NCBI RefSeq assembly: GCF_002087235.1
Contig: NZ_MUIO01000002.1
Coordinates: 62,001 to 126,000 of the forward strand
Length of the DNA: 64,000 bases
Direction of reading: 5' to 3'
Source of the DNA: Pseudomonas floridensis
GTDB lineage: Bacteria > Pseudomonadota > Gammaproteobacteria > Pseudomonadales > Pseudomonadaceae
Position 1 is the stretch's first letter; the number at the start of each line of letters is the position of its first letter. This document shows positions 21,701-30,270 of the stretch, in pieces. Both the position numbers and the translations under genes were made by a program. The notes beneath the pieces were generated by a model. It saw only the letters and a list, made by a program, of their open reading frames with translations. It did no database searches and was not told where the DNA came from.

Positions 21701-22418
21701 GCAACTCGCCGCTCAAGACACCCGTCAGATAGCCGGTGCTGTCGGCCTTCAGTTGCAGCGTTTTGAGCAGCTCGCCTTGAATATCCAGCGCCAGCGCCCA
21801 TGGTTTTTCGTCCTGAGGCGGCAATTGCAACTGGCCTTGCAGGCTCAGCGGCCAGTCGCCCTCGGGATTGACCAGACCACCGAGGTCCAGCACCAATGCA
21901 TCTCGTTGCAGATGAGCACTGTCGATCTGTAGCCCGCCGGACGTCCAGTGCGCCGCCAGTTTGAGGTCACGCAGTTGTTCGACGCCATCCAGCTCAAGAC
22001 TGCCAAGCCGAACGTCCTTGAGTTGTATCGCCAACGGCAGTTTGAGGTCCGGCAAAGTGAGCGGAGCATCACTGGCCGGTTCAGCGCCGGGCGGAAAATG
22101 CAGCACGACCTTTTCTGCGTTCAGTTGATCAACACACAAGGTCATCTTCAGCAAACAGCCGGGCGTCCAGGCAAAGACCGGAGATTGCACCTCGACCCGA
22201 TCTTCGCCCTGTTGCCACAGCAGTCGCTCGGCGCTCCACTGCCCACCCAGACGGCCCTGAAAATTATCCAGTTGCAGACCCGGCACGCGAGCCAACGCCC
22301 ATTGGCTACCTGCCTGCGTGCCCATTATCATCCAGACGGCCACCACCAAGACCAGCAGGACCGCAAGCAGACCCAGTCCGGCAATCTTCGCGCTACGTGC
22401 GATGTTCACCCGTTTCAA
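18729..22418 (-). CDS. tamB: Translocation and assembly module inner-membrane subunit TamB
   Basis: A 1229-residue AsmA-like/DUF490 protein. A single N-terminal signal anchor (about residues 12-32, LGLLAVLLVLVVAVWMIMG) is followed by a long beta-rich region that forms a periplasmic hydrophobic groove, and a C-terminal DUF490 domain (about 880-1229) ending in the aromatic terminus DIFYKRDF typical of proteins that meet the outer membrane. It works with TamA in inserting outer-membrane proteins and in moving phospholipids between membranes. Its ATG overlaps the tamA stop by four bases. The length is close to E. coli TamB (1259). Confidence 0.94.
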   Translation of the reverse strand: MKRVNIARSAKIAGLGLLAVLLVLVVAVWMIMGTQAGSQWALARVPGLQLDNFQGRLGGQWSAERLLWQQGEDRVEVQSPVFAWTPGCLLKMTLCVDQLNAEKVVLHFPPGAEPASDAPLTLPDLKLPLAIQLKDVRLGSLELDGVEQLRDLKLAAHWTSGGLQIDSAHLQRDALVLDLGGLVNPEGDWPLSLQGQLQLPPQDEKPWALALDIQGELLKTLQLKADSTGYLTGVLSGELQPLAEHVPARLKLTSEHFRPSSGLPETLQLDQLLLTAEGNLDNGYQIDGSASLPAEQGPMTLVLQGRADAKGATIAALNLAASEQQRLLVNGKLNWETGFSADASVDWLDFPWQRLYPIDATPQVALHAFKGDVSYTDGKYLGHFNASLDGPAGAFTVGSPFSGDLQQIYLPQLDLVAGQGKASGHVNVQFADGIGWDTALDLSSLDPSFWVAELPGTLAGPLRSKGQLQNDQLELTADLDLKGRLRGQPALLQAKADGHGQQWSLANLNIRLGDNSIQGVGSLNQRLQGQLDLNLKRLGQLWPRLQGQASGRLDLAGTLQAPQGQLVLQGSQLAFQDNRLQSLAATARLDAAQRASVNLKGAGIQSGDTSLGTLTVDGQGTLKAQQLKLDLQGPLLKLALALDGTLDNGNWRGRLASGAVQSGGQDWRLQRPARLERLADGRLEFGAHCWLSGAASLCGEDQRLMPDPRLRYHLKNFPLDSLAQWLPKDFAWKGTLNADVQLDMPAAGPNGQIRVDAGGGTLRVRDKDKWLDFPYQTLKLTSTLTPKKIDARLDFDGARLGRLLLTAQIDPLSSNKALSGDFSLSGLDLSVARPFAPMVEKLNGRLNGSGRLSGGLLAPLVNGSVALQGGEVSGAEMPMELHDLNVQALIAGENVQVNGGWKSGTTGQGALTGQVAWGQALVVDLSLKGSRLPIHVEPYAQVEAAPDLKISMQGERLAVSGKVLIPKGAITIRELPPSTVKLSGDTVIVGQQTEEGAPPLAVAMDIDVEVGQEKLSFNGFGLTADLVGRVHIGDNLDTRGELNLNNGRYRAYGQRLTIRKARLLFAGPVDQPYLDIEAIRQTDDVIAGIRLTGSADQPTTEVFSEPAMSQEQALSYLVMGRPLGNSGEDNNMVAQAALALGVAGSASTTGKLADNLGIKDFELDTSGTGDKTNVVASGKITDKLSLRYGVGVFEPANTIALRYLLSKRVYLEAASGIASSLDIFYKRDF

Positions 22419-24142
22419 AGCTCCGGCCCCATGGAAAAGTGCAGACGAATCCCGCCATCGTCGTCCAGCGCATGCGCCAGATCAAGACGCAGCGGCCCGA
22501 CCGGCGAAACCCAGCGCACGCCAAAACCAACACCGGTTTTCAAGCTCGGCATGTCCAGGCTGTTGAACGAATTGCCCTGATCGACGAAGGTTGCCAATCG
22601 CCATTTTTCAGCGACGGAATACTGATATTCAACGCTGCCGGCCACCATGTAGCGACCGCCGATCCGGTCGCCATCGGAGTTGGTTGGTGACAGATTCTGA
22701 TAATCGTAACCGCGCACGCTTTGATCGCCACCGGCGAAGAAACGCAGCGACGGAGGGATCGAGGTATAGCCGTCGGTGAAGTTACCGCCAAACTGCACGC
22801 GTCCGAGCAACCGGTGATTTTGCGCGACGGTGGTCAGGCCCTTCAGCAGTACGTTGCCGCGTATCAGGTTGGCGTCGGACAGCATGCCCTCCTTCGCCAC
22901 TTGCGCGTCGAACTGCAGGCGATAGCCATTGTGCGGATCGATCCGATCATCGCTGCGCAGGTACGAATAACTGATCCCCGGCATCAGCAGCGTACTCAGG
23001 CCCGAATCGTCACCGAGTCGATATTCCTCGCGTTGCCACTTGAGCGAGATGACCCGCTCCCAGCCGCTGGGCAGCTTGCTGTGCCATTCGGGTCCGACCG
23101 TCAGCAGTTTGCTGAGGCTGTCGGTCCCGGCGATCTCTTCATATTGATAGCCGCCCGCAAAACGCAGTTTGTCGGTCAGGGGCGGGTCGAGCGGCACGTC
23201 ATACCAGAGGCCGACATTCTGACGGGGAGCCGACAGTTCAGACTCGAACCCATAGCTGTGACCTTGCGCGTTGGCCCAATGCCGGGTCCAGTTGGCCTTG
23301 CCTCGCGGCCCCACATCGGTGGAATAGCCAAGGCCCAGGCCCATGGTCCGAGGCTTGCGCGTTTCCAGCTGAACCGTGACCGGGATCACTTGACCCACCG
23401 CAGCGGTCGGCGCTGCGTCCACCCTTACCCCTTCGAAATAACCGCTGGCCTGCATCGCCTGATTGAGCTCGGCAATCAGTTGCGAGTCGTAAGGGGTATT
23501 TTCCTTGAACGGCACCATGCGCTTAAGCAGGTCATCGTCGAACGGCGCATCGCCGCTGAACATGACTTTGCCCAGCGAATAGCGTGGACCGCTGTCGTAC
23601 ACCAGCTCAATGTCTGCAACGCCGGCCCGAGGGTCGATGGCCAGACGCTGCCGGGTGAAACGACCACTGAAAAAGCCGTAGCGCGACGCCTGATTCTGGA
23701 TCAGACGCTTGGCGTCTTCGTAGTTGCCATGATTGAGCACCGCACCGGCTTTGAGCGCATCGCTCTTCGGTACTTTGAAGGCTTTCAGCGATGCCGCCGG
23801 CCCCTCGACCCGCACCACCACGTTGCGCAAACGGATCGGCTCGCCCGGCTGGATCTTCATGATCAGGCGCGGATTCTCGCCATCCTGTATCTCACTGTCG
23901 ATCCGGGCTTGATAATAACCCAGCGCCTGTGCGGCTTTCTCGGCCTGCTGCTCGGCGCCCAGACTGAAGTTGCGCAGAGCACGGGCATCGCGCTCGCCGA
24001 GGTCTCCGACGTAACCTTCGACATTGGCCTTGAGGTCCGGATTGGCGGGTGTGATCTGCACGTCCAGTCGTGCGGCGGCCAGCGCCGTCGCACTCAAGGA
24101 CATCAGAAGCACACTGCCACTGAATATTCTGAGAGGCTTCAT
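22415..24142 (-). CDS. tamA: Translocation and assembly module outer-membrane subunit TamA (Omp85 family)
   Basis: A 575-residue Omp85 protein from ATG 24142; the reading to 24193 places extra residues before a clean signal peptide (MKPLRIFSGSVLLMSLSATALA), so it is rejected. Three POTRA domains occupy about residues 25-250, followed by a 16-stranded barrel with the family signature FFAGGDQSVRGYDYQ in the last third, and a C-terminal strand ending with FSMGPEL. It helps insert selected beta-barrel proteins and is coupled by a 4-base overlap to tamB. Normal length for the family. Confidence 0.94.
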   Translation of the reverse strand: MKPLRIFSGSVLLMSLSATALAAARLDVQITPANPDLKANVEGYVGDLGERDARALRNFSLGAEQQAEKAAQALGYYQARIDSEIQDGENPRLIMKIQPGEPIRLRNVVVRVEGPAASLKAFKVPKSDALKAGAVLNHGNYEDAKRLIQNQASRYGFFSGRFTRQRLAIDPRAGVADIELVYDSGPRYSLGKVMFSGDAPFDDDLLKRMVPFKENTPYDSQLIAELNQAMQASGYFEGVRVDAAPTAAVGQVIPVTVQLETRKPRTMGLGLGYSTDVGPRGKANWTRHWANAQGHSYGFESELSAPRQNVGLWYDVPLDPPLTDKLRFAGGYQYEEIAGTDSLSKLLTVGPEWHSKLPSGWERVISLKWQREEYRLGDDSGLSTLLMPGISYSYLRSDDRIDPHNGYRLQFDAQVAKEGMLSDANLIRGNVLLKGLTTVAQNHRLLGRVQFGGNFTDGYTSIPPSLRFFAGGDQSVRGYDYQNLSPTNSDGDRIGGRYMVAGSVEYQYSVAEKWRLATFVDQGNSFNSLDMPSLKTGVGFGVRWVSPVGPLRLDLAHALDDDGGIRLHFSMGPEL

Positions 24143-24200
24143 GGGAGTGAATGCTAGCACGACCCGCAAGCTACGCTGAAAACCGCAAACCAACGGTGTA

Positions 24201-24872
24201 TCAAACCGTTACGTCATGGATTGGCAGTGGAACCTTAGGATTGGGGTGGAAAAAGACATGCTCGCGGACCGGTCCTACCGCAATTTCGCCGATTTCTTCA
24301 TAACCTTGCCGCTTATAGAACTCGAGGTAACGGGGGTTTCCGGTATCGAGCACGATGCCTTGGGAATGTTCGTCTTCCGAACACCAGTCGTGCAGCGCCT
24401 GCAGCAGCTGCTCACTCAGGTCCTGTCCGGTCTTCTGTCCCTGGAACTCCGGGTCCAGACCGATCAGCGGCAGCACATGCACGGTCTCGGACGGTACACA
24501 GGCCAGGACTGCGTTGTAATAGGCCAGATACCGCTGCGTACAGCTCAGGCCGGTGCCGACCACCATCCGCAGGCGCCAGGCCCAGCTTTCAGTTATGCCC
24601 AGCCGACGCTGCGGCGGGGCAATCAGCGCAACGCCGACCAGCCGGTCTGCCATGAACAGGCCCAGTGCGGGCTGGTTTTGCAAAAAGTGCTGCTTGACCA
24701 ATTGCCGGATGGTTTCGCGAATACGATTTTCGTAGCCCGAGCGCTTGTCATTGAACAGGTACGCAAAGGTCGGGTCGCGACGATAAGCCTGAAACAGCAA
24801 CGATCGGGTTTCACGGGAATAACCACTGTCGAGCTGGCGAATTTCGCCCACGATGGCAGCAGGTTGGGACAT
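24201..24872 (-). CDS. GNAT-family N-acetyltransferase
   Basis: The 223-residue protein has the GNAT fold, with the acetyl-CoA-binding strand and loop visible as LPLIGLDPEFQGQKTGQDLSEQL (motif A, Q-x2-G-x-G/A-like, here QGQKTG) about residues 137-158 and motif B as ILDTGNPRYLEFYKRQGYEEIG near the C-terminus. The substrate is unknown. An AGGT ribosome site lies before ATG 24872. It is 58 bases from tamA on the same strand and may be co-transcribed with it. Similar proteins are common in Pseudomonas as uncharacterised members. Confidence 0.85.
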   Translation of the reverse strand: MSQPAAIVGEIRQLDSGYSRETRSLLFQAYRRDPTFAYLFNDKRSGYENRIRETIRQLVKQHFLQNQPALGLFMADRLVGVALIAPPQRRLGITESWAWRLRMVVGTGLSCTQRYLAYYNAVLACVPSETVHVLPLIGLDPEFQGQKTGQDLSEQLLQALHDWCSEDEHSQGIVLDTGNPRYLEFYKRQGYEEIGEIAVGPVREHVFFHPNPKVPLPIHDVTV

Positions 24873-25061
24873 AAAGGGACCTCACATGGACGAAACTGCG
24901 TAAGCGCAGTACTGGGCAAGCATCGTTTCGAGTGATGGCACCTTGCGACAGTTCAAACAAATTGTCCGACAGGCTCTCGTTCCGCACCCGGACGGCATGC
25001 TGGCCCTGAGCCGACAGGTCGGCTAGCATCGCGGCTTGTTTTTCCTCAGGACTGCCGTTTT

Positions 25062-25874
25062 ATGAAAATCGTCTCGTTCAACATCAATGGTCTGCGCGCC
25101 CGACCGCATCAGCTGGCAGCGCTGATCGAGAAACACCAGCCCGACGTCATCGGACTTCAGGAAACCAAAGTCTCGGACGATCAGTTCCCTCAGGCCGACA
25201 TCGAAGCCTTGGGTTATCACGTACATTTTCACGGCCAAAAAGGCCATTACGGGGTCGCCCTGCTGTCGCGCAACGCACCGATTGCCCTGCACAAAGGCTT
25301 CGACAGTGACGACGATGAGTCTCAGAAGCGCTTCATATGGGGCACCTATGCCGACCGAAACGGCCAGCCGGTCACCATCATGAACGGCTATTTCCCCCAA
25401 GGAGAAAGCCGCGATCACCCGACCAAGTTTCCTGCCAAGCAGCGCTTCTATAACGATCTGCAGACACTGCTGGAATCACGCTTCAGTAATGATCAGTCGC
25501 TGATCGTGATGGGCGACGTGAACATTTCGCCGCAGGATTGTGACATCGGCATCGGCCCCGACAATGCCAAGCGCTGGCTGAAAACCGGCAAGTGCAGCTT
25601 CCTGCCGGAGGAGCGTGAATGGATGGAACGCTTGAAAGGCTGGGGGCTGATCGACAGCTTCCGTCATCTTTACCCGGAGGTGGTCGATCGGTTCAGTTGG
25701 TTCGACTATCGCAGCCGGGGTTTCGAAGACGAGCCCAAGCGTGGGCTGCGCATCGACCTGATCATGACGTCCCATGGCTTACAGCCGCGGATCAAGGCAG
25801 CCGGCGTGGATTACGACTTGCGGGGCATGGAAAAGCCTTCGGACCACGCGCCGATCTGGCTGGAACTGCACTGA
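25062..25874 (+). CDS. xthA: Exodeoxyribonuclease III
   Basis: A 270-residue AP endonuclease/3'-5' exonuclease acting in base excision repair. The metal and catalytic residues are in place: Asn7 in SFNING, Glu34 in GLQETK, GYFPQG at 109-114, Asp152 and Asn154 in MGDVNISP, Asp232 in LRIDLIM, and Asp261-His262 in [12 protein letters not shown]. The length equals that of E. coli XthA within a few residues. It starts about 190 bases from the divergent acetyltransferase gene. Confidence 0.96.
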   Translation: MKIVSFNINGLRARPHQLAALIEKHQPDVIGLQETKVSDDQFPQADIEALGYHVHFHGQKGHYGVALLSRNAPIALHKGFDSDDDESQKRFIWGTYADRNGQPVTIMNGYFPQGESRDHPTKFPAKQRFYNDLQTLLESRFSNDQSLIVMGDVNISPQDCDIGIGPDNAKRWLKTGKCSFLPEEREWMERLKGWGLIDSFRHLYPEVVDRFSWFDYRSRGFEDEPKRGLRIDLIMTSHGLQPRIKAAGVDYDLRGMEKPSDHAPIWLELH

Positions 25875-26004
25875 CAATCCTTCCTTGAACCACCCTGCCC
25901 GTCATCGCGGGCAGGTAGCGCCTCGCGCGGCACGAAAACTGTCACCTTGCGGTAACGTCTCCGTCTTATTCTCTCGGCACTTCCGTTCATTCAAGGTGCC
26001 GCCG

Positions 26005-27351
26005 ATGTTGCGCGCTCTGCTTGCGGCGCTGATTATGTCGAGCGCTACCCTGCCCTGCATCGCAGCGTCCATGCTGCCTGTGCCGGACAACGACGCCCCG
26101 GTCCTGCGCATTCAGGGCTCTAACACCATCAACGCCCGACTGGGCCCTGCTCTGGTTGAGGGTTTGATGCGCCAGCAAGGGCTGCAGGCGGTCCGGACAT
26201 TGCCTGGCGATGCCGTCAATGAACAACGAGTGACTGGCACTGCGTCCGACAACGGCAGGCCGGTGCGGGTGGAGGTTGCTGCGCATGGCTCGGGCACCGG
26301 CTTCGAAGCCTTGAACAACGGCACGGCCGACCTGGCCGCCTCCTCCCGCCCGATCAAGGAACAGGAAGCGGCGGAACTTGCCCGTCTGGGCGATCTGAGA
26401 AGTGCTGCGGCCGAGCAGGTCATTGCCATTGACGGGGTTGCGGTGATCCTGCATCCCGGCAACCCGCTGCGTCAGTTGGACACCCGGCAACTGGCCCGTA
26501 TCTTCTCGGGTGAAGTGAAAGACTGGAGCGAGGTGGGTGGCAACTCTGGAGCCATTCACCTGTATGCGCGGGACGAGAATTCCGGCACCTGGGAAACCTT
26601 CAAGGAACTGGTGCTGACCAGGCAGGGCAAGCATCTGTCCAAAGCCGCCGTCAGGTTCGAGTCCAGCGAACAGCTGTCCGATGAAGTCAGCAATGACCGC
26701 AACGGCATTGGTTTTATCGGCCTGCCTTATGTGCGGCGAGCCAAGGCCATCGCGATTGCCGATGGCGAGTCGAAGCCCATGCTGCCCACCGTCAACCTGA
26801 TTGCCACGGAAGACTATCCGCTCTCACGCCGACTGTTTCTGTACGTGCCACCGCTGACACCGCAGGGCTGGGCTCAGGCGCTGGTGCAATTCACTCAGAG
26901 CGTCGAAGGTCAGGCGATCGTGGCTCAGAACGGGTTCGTTGCGCAGACGGTACAGGCGGTCAGAGTGCCGACCACTCCCCAGATGCCGGTCGATTATCAG
27001 GTGCTCACGCGCAAGGCCGAGCGGTTGTCGGTCAATTTTCGCTTCGCTCAAGGCAGTGCCCGGCTGGACAACAAAGCCCAACTGGACCTCAGGCGCGTCG
27101 CGGACTACCTGAAAGCCAACGACAAGCTCGACCAGCAGGTCACGCTGGTCGGTTTCGGCGACGCCAAGAGCGATCCGGAGCGCGCCGTGCTGCTCTCAAG
27201 ACTCAGGGCCATGGCGGTGCGTCGCGAATTGCAGAAAAGCGGCGTGACCTTCCGCGACGTCCTGGGCCTGGGTGACGAGATGCCGGTGGCCACCAATGAC
27301 CTCGACGACGGCCGGATCAAGAATCGCCGTGTCGAGGTGTGGGTGGAATAA
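26005..27351 (+). CDS. PstS-like phosphate-binding protein fused to an OmpA peptidoglycan-binding domain
   Basis: A 448-residue periplasmic protein from ATG 26005, with AAGGTG upstream; the longer frame back to 25774 overlaps xthA and is rejected. After a signal peptide (about 1-21) comes a type-2 periplasmic binding fold of the phosphate-binding family (VLRIQGSNTINARLGPALVEGL, then DLAASSRPIKEQE, RIFSGEVKDWSEVGG, YARDENSGTWETF) to about residue 310. The last 110 residues form an OmpA-like domain (NFRFAQGSARLDNKAQLDLRRVADYL, ending in NRRVEVWVE). The fusion suggests a solute-binding protein fixed to the cell wall. No pst transporter genes are next to it. Confidence 0.87.
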   Translation: MLRALLAALIMSSATLPCIAASMLPVPDNDAPVLRIQGSNTINARLGPALVEGLMRQQGLQAVRTLPGDAVNEQRVTGTASDNGRPVRVEVAAHGSGTGFEALNNGTADLAASSRPIKEQEAAELARLGDLRSAAAEQVIAIDGVAVILHPGNPLRQLDTRQLARIFSGEVKDWSEVGGNSGAIHLYARDENSGTWETFKELVLTRQGKHLSKAAVRFESSEQLSDEVSNDRNGIGFIGLPYVRRAKAIAIADGESKPMLPTVNLIATEDYPLSRRLFLYVPPLTPQGWAQALVQFTQSVEGQAIVAQNGFVAQTVQAVRVPTTPQMPVDYQVLTRKAERLSVNFRFAQGSARLDNKAQLDLRRVADYLKANDKLDQQVTLVGFGDAKSDPERAVLLSRLRAMAVRRELQKSGVTFRDVLGLGDEMPVATNDLDDGRIKNRRVEVWVE

Positions 27352-27364
27352 AGCGGGCGAGTGC

Positions 27365-28594
27365 TCAGCCTCGAACGCGCCCCGTATCGCCGGGCAGGTA
27401 TTTACCCAGCTCGAATTTGCCGATCGCTGCCCGGTGCACCTCATCCGGACCATCTGCCAGACGCAGGGTACGTTGCATGGCGTACATGTAGGCCAGTGGG
27501 AAATCATTGGAAACCCCTGCGCCACCATGCATCTGAATCGCGCGATCAATCACCGCCAATGCAACGTTCGGCGCCACGACCTTGATCTGGGCAATCTCGC
27601 TCTTCGCCACCTTGTTGCCCACAGTGTCCATCATGTACGCAGCCTTCAGCGTCAGCAGGCGAGCCATGTCGATTTCCATGCGCGAATCGGCAATCTTGTC
27701 GATATTGCCGCCCAGTCTCGCCAATGGCTTGCCGAATGCGACGCGATCGATGGAGCGCTTGCACATCAATTCAAGTGCTCTTTCAGCCATACCGATTGAA
27801 CGCATGCAATGGTGAATCCGACCTGGTCCAAGGCGCCCCTGAGCGATCTCGAAACCGCGCCCCTCACCCAGCAACACGTTTTCATACGGCACCCGAACGT
27901 TTTCGAACAGCACCTCGGCGTGACCGTGCGGCGCGTCGTCGTAACCGAAGACTGGCAGCGGCCGTACGATCTTCACGCCAGGCGTATCGACGGGCACCAG
28001 GATCATTGAATGTTGCTGATGACGCGGGCCGTCGGGGTTGCTCAGGCCCATGAAAATCAGAATCCTGCAGCGCGGATCACAGGCGCCCGATGTCCACCAT
28101 TTGCGGCCATTGATCACCCACTCGTCGCCGTCGCGCTCCGCACGGGCGGCCATATTGGTGGCATCGGATGAGGCCACCTCCGGCTCGGTCATGGCGAAGG
28201 CCGAGCGAATCTCGCCGCTTAGCAGAGGCTCCAGCCAGCGGGTCTTCTGGTCTTCGCTGGCGTAGCGCACCAGCACTTCCATATTGCCTGTGTCCGGTGC
28301 CGAGCAGTTGAACGGCTCAGGCCCCAACAGCGAGCGGCCCATGATTTCAGCCAGCGGCGCGTACTCCAGATTGGTCAGACCGGCACCGAGTTCCGATTCC
28401 GGCAGGAAGAGATTCCACAGCCCTTCAGCCTTCGCCTGCGCCTTGAGCTGCTCCATGATCGCGGTCGGCTGCCACCGATCACCTTCAGCTACTTGCCGCT
28501 CGAATACCGGTTCAGCGGGGTACACATAAGCATCCATGAACGCGGTCACACGCTCACGCAGTGCCTGCACTTTCGGGGAGTACGCAAAATCCAT
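27365..28594 (-). CDS. Acyl-CoA dehydrogenase, ACAD10/11-like
   Basis: A 409-residue flavoprotein with the three-domain ACAD fold: helical N-terminus, beta-domain with [22 protein letters not shown] around 140-160 and [19 protein letters not shown], and C-terminal helices with [19 protein letters not shown]. The insert [21 protein letters not shown] and the [17 protein letters not shown] segment are characteristic of the long-chain ACAD10/11 group rather than of FadE or liuA-type enzymes. The gene is divergent from the LysR gene at 28761 with a 166-base spacer, so that regulator may control it. Substrates are probably branched or hydroxylated acyl-CoAs; this is inference. Confidence 0.9.
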   Translation of the reverse strand: MDFAYSPKVQALRERVTAFMDAYVYPAEPVFERQVAEGDRWQPTAIMEQLKAQAKAEGLWNLFLPESELGAGLTNLEYAPLAEIMGRSLLGPEPFNCSAPDTGNMEVLVRYASEDQKTRWLEPLLSGEIRSAFAMTEPEVASSDATNMAARAERDGDEWVINGRKWWTSGACDPRCRILIFMGLSNPDGPRHQQHSMILVPVDTPGVKIVRPLPVFGYDDAPHGHAEVLFENVRVPYENVLLGEGRGFEIAQGRLGPGRIHHCMRSIGMAERALELMCKRSIDRVAFGKPLARLGGNIDKIADSRMEIDMARLLTLKAAYMMDTVGNKVAKSEIAQIKVVAPNVALAVIDRAIQMHGGAGVSNDFPLAYMYAMQRTLRLADGPDEVHRAAIGKFELGKYLPGDTGRVRG

Positions 28595-28760
28595 GAGCAG
28601 CTACCTTTCGTTCAGGACGTCGATGTGATGAAAGGATGCTAGACACCCAGACATTTATCTAATCTATTCTCAGCGTGTATAAACATTCATAACCGATATA
28701 TGATTCAGCCACGCTGCGGCACAGTCAGCGATCACAAAAACAGAACGAGGCGCCCCTCCA

Positions 28761-29696
28761 ATGAACCTCAACAAGGTTGATCTCAATCTTTTCATTGTCT
28801 TCGACGCCATCTACACCGAAGCCAATCTGACCCGGGCCGGACAGATCGTCGGCATTACTCAGCCCGCCGTCTCCAACGCGCTGGCGCGGCTGCGCGAAAC
28901 CTTCAATGACGCGCTGTTCGTCCGCACCGCTCAGGGCATGGTCCCTACGCCTATGGCGCAGAACATCATCGGCCCGGTACGCAATGCATTATCGTTGCTG
29001 CGAGTGTCGGTACAGGAAAGCCGCATATTCAATCCGCAACAGGCTAACAAGAACTACCGCATCAGCATGACCGACCTGACCGAGGCAGTCGTGCTGCCGT
29101 TGCTGTTCCAGCGCCTGCGTCGTCTGGCCCCTGCGGTCACCATCGAGAGCTTTTTGTCCAAGCGTCGCGAAACTACCAAGGAATTGGCCGCCGGGCGTCT
29201 GGATTTCGCCGTCGATGCGCCGCTCAATACTGACCCGCAGGTGCGTCACGTCAAGCTGATGGAAGACAAGTATGTCTGCGCCATGCGCAAGGGTCATCCC
29301 GCCGCCGGTAAGGCGACATTCGGTCTGGACGACTACCTCGCCCAGGCACACATTCACATTTCCAGTCGCCGCAGCGGTCTGGGGCATGTAGATCTGGCGC
29401 TCGGAAAAATGGGCATACAGCGCAAGATCGCGTTGCGCTCCCAACATTACCTGATGGCCATTCAAGTATTGCAGCAGACCGACATGGTCATGACCGTGCC
29501 CGAGCGCTTCGCGCGCCGCAACGACCTGCACTTCGTATACCTGCCGGTCAACGATGTGCCGTCGGTTGAGACACATCTTTACTGGCACGAGAGCACCGAT
29601 CAGGACCCGGCCAATCGCTGGATGCGCGAACAGATCATCGAACTGTCTCAACGCGTGACTGCACAGGAACAGACATTAGAAAAGGTATCAGCCTGA
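28761..29696 (+). CDS. LysR-family transcriptional regulator (NodD/LeuO-like)
   Basis: A 311-residue LysR protein. The helix-turn-helix is at about residues 8-65 (VDLNLFIVFDAIYTEANLTRAGQIVGITQPAVSNALARLRETF), with the MVPTPMAQ segment typical of the NodD/SyrM/LeuO branch, and an effector domain from about residue 90 (NYRISMTDLTEAVVLPLLFQRL). It is divergent from the ACAD11-like dehydrogenase. An AT-rich stretch in the spacer (28664-28710) has dyad-like T/A pairs that could be an operator. The ligand is unknown. Confidence 0.9.
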   Translation: MNLNKVDLNLFIVFDAIYTEANLTRAGQIVGITQPAVSNALARLRETFNDALFVRTAQGMVPTPMAQNIIGPVRNALSLLRVSVQESRIFNPQQANKNYRISMTDLTEAVVLPLLFQRLRRLAPAVTIESFLSKRRETTKELAAGRLDFAVDAPLNTDPQVRHVKLMEDKYVCAMRKGHPAAGKATFGLDDYLAQAHIHISSRRSGLGHVDLALGKMGIQRKIALRSQHYLMAIQVLQQTDMVMTVPERFARRNDLHFVYLPVNDVPSVETHLYWHESTDQDPANRWMREQIIELSQRVTAQEQTLEKVSA

Positions 29697-29791
29697 TCAC
29701 TCAAGCGCTTGATACTAATAAAAATAAATCTTAAATCTAAAGTAGTTTCTAGCTTTAAAACCCTGCTCATTCTCACTTGAATACCAGCCCC

Positions 29792-29819
29792 GCCTGCTTG
29801 ACGTATACGTCAAGCAGGC
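29792..29819. promoter_or_regulatory. 28-base perfect palindrome in the liuR promoter (probable LiuR operator)
   Basis: Every base from 29792 to 29805 pairs with its partner from 29806 to 29819. The core TTGACGTATACGTCAA (29798-29813) shares the ACGT-N2-ACGT layout with the box before liuA. TTGACG at 29798-29803 could be a -35 and TAGGTT at 29822-29827 a -10 with an 18-base spacer, so the palindrome overlaps the promoter as expected for a self-regulated MerR gene. A second inverted repeat, CGTAGG/CCTACG (29820-29836), follows directly. Confidence 0.72.
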
Positions 29820-29856
29820 CGTAGGTTAGGCCTACGTCTTTCTTTCGAGCGTCATC

Positions 29857-30249
29857 ATGAGCAGCCAGACCTACAGCATTTCCGAGCTTGCTCGCGAACT
29901 GGACATTACCACCCGCGCCATTCGTTTTTATGAGGAGCAAGGCATGCTCAGCCCGGAACGGCGTGGCATGGAACGTATTTATTGCGCACGCGACAAGGTC
30001 ACGCTCAAATTGATCCTGCGCGGCAAACGCATCGGCTTCTCGCTGGCCGAGTGCAAGGAACTGATCTCGCTTTATGACCCGAGCGGCGATAACCAGAAAC
30101 AGTTGCACACCATGCTCGGCAAGATCGCTGAGCGCCGTGACCAGCTTGAACAACAGCTGCTGGATATCCAGCAAATGCAACTGGAGCTGGACACTGCCGA
30201 GGAGCGTTGCCGGGCAGCGCTTGACCGCACCGTGATCCCTTCACATTGA
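29857..30249 (+). CDS. liuR: MerR-family regulator of leucine/isovalerate utilisation
   Basis: The 130-residue MerR protein has the winged helix at the N-terminus (YSISELARELDITTRAIRFYEEQGMLSPERRG), a DNA-binding wing, and a C-terminal coiled coil (about residues 80-125) that dimerises. It lacks the Cys clusters of metal-sensing MerR proteins, in keeping with acyl-CoA-sensing LiuR. Position next to the liu genes supports the name. It is followed after 21 bases by mvaB, so the two are probably one transcript. The palindrome upstream suggests autoregulation. Confidence 0.9.
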   Translation: MSSQTYSISELARELDITTRAIRFYEEQGMLSPERRGMERIYCARDKVTLKLILRGKRIGFSLAECKELISLYDPSGDNQKQLHTMLGKIAERRDQLEQQLLDIQQMQLELDTAEERCRAALDRTVIPSH

Positions 30250-30270
30250 TACCCTTCAGGTAGCGCACTC

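Noticed and set aside
24895..24910. ACTGCG-TAAG-CGCAGT hairpin before the acetyltransferase gene
   Set aside because: Short stem without a T-run or conserved position; too weak to call regulatory.
29792..29819. Palindrome as a terminator for the LysR gene
   Set aside because: No T-run follows, it is about 95 bases past the stop, and its core matches the LiuR operator type.
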